Source: Brumimicrobium sp964585545
GTDB lineage: Bacteria; Bacteroidota; Bacteroidia; Flavobacteriales_D; Crocinitomicaceae
Assembly: GCA_964585545.1 (NCBI GenBank)
Contig: CAZPDT010000002.1
Location: 62,001 to 126,000, forward strand
Reading direction: 5' to 3'
Length of the DNA stretch: 64,000 nt
The position numbers and the translations under genes were made by a program. Position 1 is the first letter of the stretch, and each line of letters opens with the position of its first letter. Shown in pieces: positions 1 to 10,289 of the stretch. The notes beneath the pieces are model-generated. The model did no database searches and had not been told where the DNA came from. It was given only the letters and a program-made list of their open reading frames with translations.

Positions 1-3000
1 TTTTTATCGATTGGCTTATTTTTAATAGGTCTCCTATTCTTTAATAATAATGCAAATGCTACTCACGTTGCGGGAGGATATATTCAATTTGAATGTACGG
101 GAACACCTGGTGTATACAAAATAAGCTTAATTTTGTACCGTGATTGTAGTGGTATGACGTTAAGCACATATAATAAAACGATTCAATTAAGCAATGATTG
201 TGGAATATCGAGTCCATATTCTGTTTCTCTATCACATGAATCGACTCAAGAAGTTTCACAGGTTTGTTTAAATGATCAAAACAACACAACTTGCCGGGGA
301 GGATCTGTGCATGGATACGAGGAGTACATTTTTTCCGCAACTGTAACGCTACCTCCATGTGATGGATGGACGGCTTCGTATAGTTTAAGTGCAAGAAACA
401 CAACAGTTAATATCCCAGGCTCATCAGGAACTTCTTTTCACGTAACAACTACAATGAATACCGCAACAGATGATTGCAATACTTCTCCAACAGTAACTTC
501 ACAGCCAGAGCCTTATGTGTGTAATGGTCAGCCTATGTCTTATAACTTAGGTGCTTATGAACCGGATGGAGACAGTATTGTTTATTCTCTTGTTCCTGCA
601 ACAGATCAAAATGACAATAACCTTACTTATGGTGGAGGATATTCAGGATCTTCACCAATTCCTGGTGCTACAATAGACCCACAATCAGGAACAGTTACCT
701 TTACACCCAATACCAATGGGGCCTTTATTTTTGTTATTCAAGTTACAGAATATGATTCTAATGGGAATATTTTAACCCAAACCAATTACGAATATCAAAC
801 TTTTGTGATGAATTGTAGTAATGATCAACCGGTTGTGGGTGGTTCAGGTGGAGTCCAGAATCCAACAGGTAGTATTGTACAAGATGGACCCAATAGTCTC
901 AAACTGTGTCAGGGATTACAAGGTTGCTTTGATATTGTCTTTGAAGATCCTGATGCAGGAGATAATTTGTCAATAACTTCAAATCTTTCGAGTGTTTTAC
1001 CAGGAGCAAATATTTCTCAAACAGGTAGTAACCCACTTACGGTTCATGTTTGTTGGACACCTACATCAACAACAGGTACCGTTACATTAAACTTCTTAAT
1101 TGAAGATGATGCCTGCCCAATTACAGGACAAAATAATTATGCTGCAACGATTAAAGTGATTGTGCCAGGTGTGGTTAATGTTTCTACAACTACTGAAGAT
1201 TGCTTGGGTGATGATGAAGGAACGGCTACCCTAACCGTAACCGGTGGGTCGCCCCCAACAGACTTTGAAATTACGGGGCCAGTGAATCAAACAAACACAA
1301 CTGGAAACTTTACTAATTTGCCTCCGGGAAATTATAATTATGATATACAGACAGATGCTGGGGGTTGTCCTTTAACAGGTACTTTTACAATCACTCCCGG
1401 GCCTGAATTGATATTGACGGGTTCTCCAATTGACGCTAATTGTAATGGGGAAACTAATGGTTCAGCTACTGTTAACCCAACGGGTACAGCTCCTTATACA
1501 TACGTATGGTCAGGAGGTAACGCTACAGGACAAACCACTCAAACAGCATCTAATTTAGGTGCGGGGTCTTATGATGTTGATGTAACCGATGGAAATGGAT
1601 GTTCAAACACCATCAATATAGTTGTTGGAGAACCTAATGCCTTGACAGGAACACTTAATTCAAATGATGTACTTTGTAATGGAGACGCCACAGGAGAAAT
1701 AGATGTAACAGGCGTTGGAGGAGGAACTCCAACTTATCAATACAATATAGATGGTGGTACATTTGGAGGTAGCACCAATTTTACTGGATTAACTGCAGGA
1801 AATCATGTCGTTACAATTCGTGATGATCACGGTTGTGAATTACAATTAAACACCAATGTTGGTGAACCTACCGAGTTGGTACTTCAATTAGATGGTACTG
1901 GAGATGCTACTTGTGGTAATAATTCTGGAGACATTACTGTTTCTGCAACTGGAGGAATGGGTGGCTACGAGTTTACCGACGGAACGCAAACCAATACTAC
2001 TGGTGTTTTTAATAATATGGCGCCTGGGTCTCACACAATTACGGTTACTGATAATAACAACTGTACTGACCAAATTACAGTTACAGTTGGAGCAGTTGGC
2101 GCACCAACAGTATTCCTAGATTCTAAGGATGACTTACCGTGTTTTGGAGGAAACAATGGTCAAGCTATTATTGGAGTTAGTGGAGCTTATGGATCGGTGA
2201 GTTACTCTCTTAATGGAGGGCCACCTCAACCTTCTAATGTTTTTGATAATTTAACGCAAGGAAATTATACAGTAGAGATTGTTGATGATAACAACTGTGT
2301 TGCAACATTGAACTTTGTGATTAATGAACCACCAGTGGTTAATTACACTACTACTCACAATGATGCCTCATGTTCTGGGGATTGTGATGGAGATATAACG
2401 GTTTCTGCATCTGGAGGAACAGGTTCTTATCATTATTCGAGTAATAACGGTGCTACTTTTTCTACCAACCCAGTATTAGGAGGGTTATGTGCTGGTCCAG
2501 TTTATGTTGTTGTGAAAGATGATAATGGATGTCAGGTGAACTCTACAGTTGTTATTGGCGAACCGGGTAATTTATCAGCTGATTTTAATCTTAAAGATCC
2601 CGATTGTAATAATGGGTCAGATGGAGAAATTGAAGTAATTAATGTGACTGGAGGAACGCCAAACTTCCAATACAGTGTTGATGGAGGTCCTTTACAAGCG
2701 GGGAATACGTTGACAGGACTTCCTGCTGGACCACATGTGGTAACCGTGCAAGATGGGAATGGGTGTGAATATACTTCAACAGAAACGTTAAACAACCCTC
2801 CAGGAATTGATTTAATTACTGACTATATGAATGAATCAAACTGTGGTTTTAATGATGGAGAAATTGGAGTTCATGCTGTTGGAAATAACCCGACATTTGA
2901 ATATGCTATTGGAAGCGCCTCTACTCCTGCTGGGCCAACCTCACCTGGTGCATACCAACCTTCAGGGGTGTTTACTAACCAGCTTGCAGGATCTTATAAA

Positions 3001-6000
3001 ATTTATGTAAGAGATGCTCTTGGTTGTATTGATTCAACCTTTGTAGGTATTAATGATATTCAAATGGACGGTGAGTTGCTCGACTCAACAAATCTTACGT
3101 GTTATGAAAGTAACGATGGAACCGTAGAGGTTATTAATCACGCTGGATCCAACCCCATTAATTTTGAGTTGGACAATAGTGGTTCAACACAAACGAGCGG
3201 AAACTTTTCAGGATTGTCTGCAGGGAATCATATTGTTGTTATTTACGATGCAGGACTTTGTGTATATACAATACCGTTTACCTTAACCCAACCTGACTCA
3301 ATTGATTTTGATGCGAATATAACAGATGTGGCTTGTAGCGGTGGAGCAACAGGGGAAATTGCTATAATTGATACTATAGGAGGAAATGGAAACTTTACCT
3401 TTAGTAATGACTATGGATTTACCTTTCAAACCACTCCATTTACAGGATTAACTGCGGGAGATTATACAATCATGGTATTCGATCAGAACTTTTGTAGTGC
3501 AACAAGAACATTTACAGTTGATGAAGCTGATCCAATTGATTTTACAGCAGATGTTTTTGATTTAGAATGTAATAATGATGGGTCTGGCGGACTTCAAGTT
3601 GTAGGCGTAACTGGAGGATCAGGATCCTATGAATACAGTATTGATGGCGGTCCTTTTCAGGGGTCTCCAACTTTTGCAGGATTATCTGCCGGAACCTACA
3701 CACTTACTGTTGGTGATCAAAATGTAACAGGTTGTGAAATATCTATGGATACAACTGTTAATGAACCACCAGCTCTTGATGCGACTTATTTGCCTGCTGG
3801 TACCACTTGTCATGGAGATTGTGATGGACAAGTTGCAGTTACTATAGATCCTGTGCTTATAGGAACCCCAGGGTACTTATACAGTGCAGACGGTGGGGTT
3901 ACATTTACTTCTAACAATACTATTGATGGATTGTGTGAAGGAACGTATACGATTACTGTACAAGATGCTAACGGTTGTACGATAACCTCTCCAATTCAAA
4001 CTGTTGTTGAGCCTGCAGAGGTGACTTTTACTAGTGACTCTATTGCTTCGACTTGTAGTAACGCAAATGGAGAAATTAATATTACCTTAACTAATGGTGG
4101 TACTCCTGGATACACGTATAGTATTGATGGCGGTCCCTTTGTTTCTGGAACCAATTTCAACGGTCTATTAGCGGGTACATATACATTAGAGGTACATGAC
4201 TCTAGAGGGTGTTCCGCTACAGGTACTCAGGAAGTTACAGATCAGCCTTCTCCAGTAATCAATATTCTAGATGGAACAGATCCTTTATGTAATGGGGACG
4301 CTAATGGAGAAATTGAAGTTACAGCTTCTGGTGGAACAGGAAATTTAACATATTCTGTTGATGGTGGACCTGCTCAATCAAATAATGTTCTTACTGGATT
4401 AACTGCAGGAAACCATACTGTAACAATAACAGATGATAATGGGTGTACAGATTCAAAAGATATTGTATTAAATGAACCTGCTGTATTATCCTTTGTATCT
4501 ACTCCTACTAATTTAACTTGTTTTGAAAACTCAACAGGAAAAATTAACGTTGTTGCTTCTGGTGGAACTCCATTATATGAGTACTCATTTGATAATGGTT
4601 CTACTTTTGGAGCTTCTCCGAATAATAATTTTATTCCTGCAGGAACTTATGATATTGTTGTAAGAGACGATCATGGATGTTTGGCTACAGGAACTGAAAC
4701 CATTACAGAACCTGCTGAATTAGTATTTGATGCTGTTAATATTACTGATGCAATATGTAAGAGTGATTGTAATGGTGAAATTCAATTGAGCGTTTCAGGT
4801 GGAACTGGTACATATACATACACTTGGATACAGCCTGTTGCAGGCAATGTTGACCAAGCTACAGGTTTGTGTACAGGAACATACACCTTTATGGTGGAAG
4901 ATCAAAATGGATGTATTATTGATTCATTAGGATTTGTTGATGAGCCTGACTCAGTACAGATTACAAATATTGTGAAAACAGATGTAACGTGTAACGGGGA
5001 TTGCGATGGTACAATTGAGGTTACTTCTCCAACAGCAACAGAATACTCTATTGATAATGGAGCGACATTCCAACCTGCAAATCTATTCAACAATCTTTGT
5101 GATGGAGATTATGATATCGTAGCTAGAGATGTTGATGGATGTATTGTAGAAGGTGAAGCGAACATTTGGCAACCAGAACCAATGGATTTGGTCATTCCGA
5201 ATGATACAACTGTTTGTTATGCCTATAATTATCTAGGAGCTGTGGATGCATCTGGAGGAATTCAACCTTATACATACAATTGGACAAATACGTCATCCAC
5301 AACAGATTCTTTAGACATTATTGTAACCAGTACGCAAACTTATACAATTCAGGTGGTTGATTATAATGGATGTAGTACATCTACTGAAAGTATTACAATC
5401 GGTGCTCTTCCACAAGTAGGAATTACAATTTCACCAGACACTACAATTTGTCCTGATGGAACAGCTATTTTGACAGCACAAGGAACAAATGGACTACCTG
5501 GCTATAGTTACCAATGGGATACTGGAAATCCTGGAGATACCTTAAATACAATTTCTGTATCTCCAAGTTCTACAACGGTTTATTCGGCTACAGTGACAGA
5601 CCAATGCGGAGATGTGGCTACAGATAATGTAACAGTGGATATTCATACTCCACCAACAGTAACATTTGAGGCGGATACACTTACAGGTTGTATTCCATTA
5701 CAAGTCCACTTTACAAATACTACCGACCCTGGTCAAGTAGGCGGTAACTGTGTATGGACGATAAATGGACAAACTTTCCCGGGTTGCTCAGATTTAGATT
5801 ATACTTTTAATTCTGCATTTTGTTATGATGTTTCTCTTCAAGTAACTTCACCTGATGGATGTGTTAATGATACCACTTTCGCAGATTATATATGTGTTGA
5901 TGATTATCCAGTGGCCGACTTTAATTTTGATCCAGAACACCCTACGATTATTAATAATATGGTGAACTTTACGAATATTTCTGTGGGAGCAAACAGCTAC

Positions 6001-6453
6001 AACTGGACATTCCAAGGAAATGGCTCTTCAAATGAAGAAAACCCATCAATTACTTTTACTGATGTTGATGGAGAAACAGTAATTACTGCCTGTTTAGAGG
6101 CAGTGTCTCAATACGGTTGTGTTGATGAAATATGTAAAGACATTGAATTTAAAGATGAATTTGAATTGTTTGTTCCAAATACATTTACACCCGACCGGGA
6201 TGAATACAATCCTGTGTTCCGCCCTGTATTCCCACCAAATAGTGTGTTTACAGACTACCACCTTACAATTTTTAACAGATGGGGAGAAATCCTATTTGAA
6301 TCGTACGATCCAAACGTAGGATGGGACGGAACCTACGGCATAGATTCAGACGAACCTGTTAAAGATGGCACCTATATTTGGAAGATAAACCTCAAGCAAA
6401 GTGATAAATATGATGCAAAAGAATTTGTGGGTCACGTAACTTTATTGAGATAA
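1..6453 (+). CDS. Giant SprB-repeat surface protein with T9SS type B tail (5' partial)
   Basis: The frame is open from base 1, so the start codon lies left of the window. The first residues are the hydrophobic end of a signal peptide followed by THVAGGYIQFEC, an N-terminal module common in flavobacterial secreted giants. About 2150 residues are visible. From about 1171 to 5400 there are 17-18 SprB-like repeats of roughly 80 residues, each with a pattern like C.GD..GEI.V...GGT..Y.YS.DGG, L.AG.Y.V.V.D..GC and EP. PKD/Ig-like segments follow. The last ~95 residues (VPNTFTPDRDEYNPVF, NRWGEILFES, DGTYIW) match the gliding-motility-associated type B sorting domain. Family knowledge: such proteins are exported by T9SS and act as adhesins at the cell surface; SprB itself works in gliding. 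The three giants lie upstream of a PorP/SprF gene. Ligand and role in motility are unknown. Confidence 0.9.
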   Translation, partial: FLSIGLFLIGLLFFNNNANATHVAGGYIQFECTGTPGVYKISLILYRDCSGMTLSTYNKTIQLSNDCGISSPYSVSLSHESTQEVSQVCLNDQNNTTCRGGSVHGYEEYIFSATVTLPPCDGWTASYSLSARNTTVNIPGSSGTSFHVTTTMNTATDDCNTSPTVTSQPEPYVCNGQPMSYNLGAYEPDGDSIVYSLVPATDQNDNNLTYGGGYSGSSPIPGATIDPQSGTVTFTPNTNGAFIFVIQVTEYDSNGNILTQTNYEYQTFVMNCSNDQPVVGGSGGVQNPTGSIVQDGPNSLKLCQGLQGCFDIVFEDPDAGDNLSITSNLSSVLPGANISQTGSNPLTVHVCWTPTSTTGTVTLNFLIEDDACPITGQNNYAATIKVIVPGVVNVSTTTEDCLGDDEGTATLTVTGGSPPTDFEITGPVNQTNTTGNFTNLPPGNYNYDIQTDAGGCPLTGTFTITPGPELILTGSPIDANCNGETNGSATVNPTGTAPYTYVWSGGNATGQTTQTASNLGAGSYDVDVTDGNGCSNTINIVVGEPNALTGTLNSNDVLCNGDATGEIDVTGVGGGTPTYQYNIDGGTFGGSTNFTGLTAGNHVVTIRDDHGCELQLNTNVGEPTELVLQLDGTGDATCGNNSGDITVSATGGMGGYEFTDGTQTNTTGVFNNMAPGSHTITVTDNNNCTDQITVTVGAVGAPTVFLDSKDDLPCFGGNNGQAIIGVSGAYGSVSYSLNGGPPQPSNVFDNLTQGNYTVEIVDDNNCVATLNFVINEPPVVNYTTTHNDASCSGDCDGDITVSASGGTGSYHYSSNNGATFSTNPVLGGLCAGPVYVVVKDDNGCQVNSTVVIGEPGNLSADFNLKDPDCNNGSDGEIEVINVTGGTPNFQYSVDGGPLQAGNTLTGLPAGPHVVTVQDGNGCEYTSTETLNNPPGIDLITDYMNESNCGFNDGEIGVHAVGNNPTFEYAIGSASTPAGPTSPGAYQPSGVFTNQLAGSYKIYVRDALGCIDSTFVGINDIQMDGELLDSTNLTCYESNDGTVEVINHAGSNPINFELDNSGSTQTSGNFSGLSAGNHIVVIYDAGLCVYTIPFTLTQPDSIDFDANITDVACSGGATGEIAIIDTIGGNGNFTFSNDYGFTFQTTPFTGLTAGDYTIMVFDQNFCSATRTFTVDEADPIDFTADVFDLECNNDGSGGLQVVGVTGGSGSYEYSIDGGPFQGSPTFAGLSAGTYTLTVGDQNVTGCEISMDTTVNEPPALDATYLPAGTTCHGDCDGQVAVTIDPVLIGTPGYLYSADGGVTFTSNNTIDGLCEGTYTITVQDANGCTITSPIQTVVEPAEVTFTSDSIASTCSNANGEINITLTNGGTPGYTYSIDGGPFVSGTNFNGLLAGTYTLEVHDSRGCSATGTQEVTDQPSPVINILDGTDPLCNGDANGEIEVTASGGTGNLTYSVDGGPAQSNNVLTGLTAGNHTVTITDDNGCTDSKDIVLNEPAVLSFVSTPTNLTCFENSTGKINVVASGGTPLYEYSFDNGSTFGASPNNNFIPAGTYDIVVRDDHGCLATGTETITEPAELVFDAVNITDAICKSDCNGEIQLSVSGGTGTYTYTWIQPVAGNVDQATGLCTGTYTFMVEDQNGCIIDSLGFVDEPDSVQITNIVKTDVTCNGDCDGTIEVTSPTATEYSIDNGATFQPANLFNNLCDGDYDIVARDVDGCIVEGEANIWQPEPMDLVIPNDTTVCYAYNYLGAVDASGGIQPYTYNWTNTSSTTDSLDIIVTSTQTYTIQVVDYNGCSTSTESITIGALPQVGITISPDTTICPDGTAILTAQGTNGLPGYSYQWDTGNPGDTLNTISVSPSSTTVYSATVTDQCGDVATDNVTVDIHTPPTVTFEADTLTGCIPLQVHFTNTTDPGQVGGNCVWTINGQTFPGCSDLDYTFNSAFCYDVSLQVTSPDGCVNDTTFADYICVDDYPVADFNFDPEHPTIINNMVNFTNISVGANSYNWTFQGNGSSNEENPSITFTDVDGETVITACLEAVSQYGCVDEICKDIEFKDEFELFVPNTFTPDRDEYNPVFRPVFPPNSVFTDYHLTIFNRWGEILFESYDPNVGWDGTYGIDSDEPVKDGTYIWKINLKQSDKYDAKEFVGHVTLLR
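1171..5400 (+). repeat. SprB-like repeat array, 17-18 units of about 80 residues
   Basis: In-frame tandem protein repeats. Each unit opens with EP/QP, has a Cys-Asn/Ser-Gly-Asp segment, a GGT..Y.YS.DGG core, an AG.Y.V.V strand and a closing GC before the next EP. The DNA of the units has diverged, so this looks like old duplication rather than recent amplification. Confidence 0.8.
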
Positions 6454-6483
6454 TCACCGTATAGATTTAAATAATCTAATTTT

Positions 6484-9400
6484 ATGAAACGTATACTAAA
6501 AAGTAGCTTAATAGCAATTGTGCTTTCCTTTGGAACAGCACAATTGACTTTTTCACAGAGTACATGTCTTTTAGCGGACAACAACTATATTTTTGAAGGA
6601 ACTTCTTTGGCGAAATCTATAGCAAAAGGCGACTTCAATAATGATGGAAAAATTGATATTATTATGGGGAACAGTACTGGAGCTTCTGCCGACCCCAACG
6701 CAACAAAGTTAGATTATATTCAAAATAACGGAAATCGTGATTTTGCGGCTCCTGTAACGTTCCAAAGTGGTTCAAGAGTATACGCAGTTGCTGCTGGTGA
6801 TATTAATGATGATGGAAATTTAGATGCAATTGTTGTTAACTTTAATATGGATCGAATTGCTGTTCTTAATGGTGATGGGAGTGGTGGCTTTTCTGCTCCA
6901 ACAGGCTATCCTCTTGGGGGAACAGCACTGCCAACTGCTTTAACTCTTGGAGATTTTAATAATGATGGACAACTTGATGTTGCTGTAATAGGAAATTCAA
7001 ATAAATTATTTATCTTTCTGAATAGTACTTCACCACCAGGTACGCTAACGCTACAATCTCCAATGAGTTTCCCGGGTGGTACAAACCCTTCAGATATTGT
7101 TTCAGCTGACTTTAATGGAGATGGGAATATTGACCTTGCAATTTCTAATTCAGGAACCAATACGGTAACAGTTTATCATGGAAATGGAACAGGAGCATTT
7201 AGCCTTTCTTCAACAACATCCCTTTCCCCTTCTGTAAATGCAGTTAGTTTAGTTACGGATGATTTTAATGGTGATGGAAATCCAGATGTTGCTGTGGTAA
7301 GTCAAGATACCAAAGAGGTTTCGGTGATTATTAATGCTGGAGGATCAATGCCTACAACAGCTAATTATACCTATAATGTAGGATTAAAACCGATCTCTAT
7401 AGCTTCTGCAGACTTTTATAACAATGGATATCGTGACCTTGTAATAACAAATGCGGATGACAATACGTTGTCTATCCTTAAAGGTGATGGTACAGGAACA
7501 TTCGTTGTTAATACTCCACCAACTCATGGAGCAAATTCTCCTTATGCTGTTATAACAGGGGATTTTGACTCTGATGGAAACGATGATGTGATTCATTCAG
7601 CTTTAGTGGGGGCTGTTATGCCTGCTTATTGGGGAAATGGAGATGGAACCTTTCTGCTTGGAAATATGGTTCAATCAGGTAATAGTCCTCAAGATATAGC
7701 TGTTGGTGATGTCAATGGCGATGGTTATATGGACTATGTTGTTGCTAATTTTGATGACAATACTGTAGGTGTATATACTGGTGATGGTATCGGTAACTTT
7801 TCATTTTTAACGAATATAAATACAGGAAGTAACCCTTCTTCAGTAGTATTAGGGGATTTTTATGGGAACGGTAATCAAGACCTCATTGTTACAAACTATG
7901 GCTCTGGAACAATTGATTTATTCGAATATTCAGGGACGTCTTATCCGGCTTCACCAACTAATTCTATTAGTGTTGGAACACACCCTTTAAAGATTAGAAA
8001 AGGAGATTATAATTCTGATGGAAATCTTGATTTGTTTATTGTTAATGAGAACGACAATATTCGGGTACTTAGTGGAGATGGAGCAGGTAATTTCGTTAAT
8101 GCTGCGAATATTACCTTATCGACTAATGCCAAACCTAAAGATATTGCAGTAGGAGATATAAATAATGATGGTAATGATGATTTTGCAGTTGCATGTTATG
8201 GCATAAATAAAGCTGAATTATTTTTTAGTACGGGAACAGGCTTTCCTTCTACCGCTAACCAATCCCTTTCAACGGAGGCAGGACCTATTAGTATAGCTCT
8301 CGGTGAGTTTAATACTCCTGCTAATAATTATCCTGAAGTTGTCGTAGCATGTAAAGACGCTGATTATGTTAATATATTCAATAACAACAATGGAAACTTT
8401 TCTGATGTTTCACCTTACGCGATTCAGAAGTTTTCCACAGGAAGCTCTAGCCCACTTTCAATAGTTACAGGTGATTTTAATGATGATAATAAAACTGACG
8501 TTGCAGTGACCAACGAAGTATCGTCTACTTCTAGTGGTAATGTTACGATTCTTATAGGAAATGGATTTAGTTCACCAACTAGTTTCCCAAATGTATTAAA
8601 CCCCGTAAATACAGATAATGTGTATTCTATTGGGATGAACCCAGTTCAAATTGTAGCTGCAGAATTAGATGGTAATTCTTGTATAGATATAGCCGTTGCT
8701 AATGAGAAAAGTGACTATGTTTCTATAATGATCAATTCAGCCTGCGGGAATCCTACAATTACAGCGGATGGACCAACGGCTATTTGCCCTTCTGATGATG
8801 TTACCTTAACATCTTCTCCTGCAGCATCTTATTTGTGGTCTAATGGAGAAACAACACAGTCAATTACTGTCAGTACGGCAGGAACATACAGTGTAACTAC
8901 AACTACAGGAAATTGCTCAGGAACCTCAAATACAATAACAGTTACTATATTAGGTGGAGGCTGTGGACCAGTAGCCGACTTTACATCTTCGGCAACATCA
9001 GTTTGTGAAGGTGAGAACATTACATTTACCGATAATTCTTCAGGAGGCGTTAGCTCATGGACTTGGACGTTTAATGGCGGAACTCCTACAACGGCAAGTA
9101 CTCAAGGGCCTCATACAGTTACTTATAACACACCAGGAACTTATAATGTAACCTTAGAAGTTAGTGATGGATCAACCACAGATGTTAAAACTGTTTCTGT
9201 TACAGTACATGCATTACCTACTGCAACAGCCAATAATACGGGTCCATATTGTGTTGGAGACGATATTAATTTAACAGCAACTGGAGGTTCAACCTACAGT
9301 TGGACAGGTCCAAATAGCTTTACAAGCACTTTACAAAATCCAACAATTACTAATGCAGTAGTTTCAGATGGAGGAACATATACAGTTACTGTAACAGATG

Positions 9401-10189
9401 GAAATGGCTGTCAAAACACAGGTCAGGTAACAGTAACCGTAAATCCATTACCAACGATAACAGCAAGTACAGACGTAACGATTTGTAGTGGAGCATCAAC
9501 GACACTAACAGCAACAGGAGGTTCAACATATACTTGGGACAATGGATTGGGCTCGGGAGCAACACACTCGGTTTCTCCAACTTCAACGACAACATATACA
9601 GTAACGGGAACGGATGCAAACGGATGTGAGAACACCGATGATGTGACGGTAACGGTTAATCCATTACCAACAGTAACAATAAGCAGTGACTTTAGTGTAT
9701 GTATTGGAGAAGATATCAATTTAACAGCTGGAGGAGGAACATCATACAGTTGGACAGGGCCAAATGGTTTTACAAGTACTTCACAAAATCCAACAATTAC
9801 GGGGGCAACTTCTTCAGAAGACGGAACATATACAGTTACTGTAACAGATGGAAATGGCTGTCAAAACACAGGTCAGGTAACAGTAACCGTAAATCCATTA
9901 CCAACGATAACAGCAAGTACAGACGTAACGATTTGTAGTGGAGCATCAACGACACTAACAGCAACAGGAGGTTCAACATATACTTGGGACAATGGATTGG
10001 GCTCGGGAGCAACACACTCGGTTTCTCCAACTTCAACGACAACATATACAGTAACGGGAACGGATGCAAACGGATGTGAGAACACCGATGATGTAACCAT
10101 TACCGTAAATCCATTACCCAATATCAATGCTGGAACAGACGTAACGATTTGTAGTGGAGCATCAACGACACTAACAGCAACAGGAGGTT
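6484..10189 (+). CDS. Giant secreted propeller/Ig-repeat protein, N-terminal segment (continues past assembly gap)
   Basis: Starts 30 nt after the previous stop with signal peptide MKRILKSSLIAIVLSFGTAQ. Residues ~30-750 hold many FG-GAP/VCBS blades (GDFNNDGKIDI, GDVNGDGYMD, ADFNGDGNIDL; Ca-binding loops of beta-propellers). A bridging Ig-like segment is followed by a PKD domain (~830-910; ADFTSSATSVCEG, WTWTFNGG) and then Ig-like repeats with NPLP linkers. The coding frame runs cleanly into the run of Ns at 10190. The sequence after the gap has the same repeat in another frame only because the gap is padded to 100 Ns (see the gap entry), so this and the next CDS are one gene. The role is inferred to be cell-surface adhesion or matrix; no enzyme motif is seen. 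Confidence 0.88.
9373..9644 (+). repeat. Perfect 272-bp direct repeat, copy 1
   Basis: This stretch is base-for-base the same as 9823-10094, a 450-bp (150-codon) period. It encodes the TVTVTDGNGCQNTG to CENTDD part of an Ig-like pair. Perfect identity over 272 bp, against diverged neighbours, points to recent duplication or gene conversion. Confidence 0.95.
9823..10094 (+). repeat. Perfect 272-bp direct repeat, copy 2
   Basis: Identical to 9373-9644. A third, partial copy begins at about 10135, enters the assembly gap and re-emerges at 10290, which explains why the assembler could not close the gap. Confidence 0.95.
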
Positions 10190-10289
10190 NNNNNNNNNNN
10201 NNNNNNNNNNNNNNNNNNNNNNNNNNNNNNNNNNNNNNNNNNNNNNNNNNNNNNNNNNNNNNNNNNNNNNNNNNNNNNNNNNNNNNNNN
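10190..10289. other. Assembly gap (100 Ns) inside a recent repeat
   Basis: Exactly 100 Ns, the usual placeholder for a gap of unknown size. Aligning the flanks to the 450-bp repeat shows that if only the present unit is interrupted, 33 bases are missing; if whole units collapsed, 33 plus a multiple of 450. All of these restore the reading frame, whereas 100 Ns shift it by one. The apparent break is therefore an artefact. Confidence 0.95.

Noticed and set aside
9386..10069. Open frames on the minus strand within the Ig repeats (for example 9386-9619 and 9836-10069)
   Set aside because: They are antisense shadows of the repeats; identical copies arise only because the coding strand is duplicated.
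9373..10094. CRISPR-like or mobile repeat
   Set aside because: The repeats are 272 bp, in frame and encode protein; there are no short spacers, no transposase and no terminal inverted repeats.
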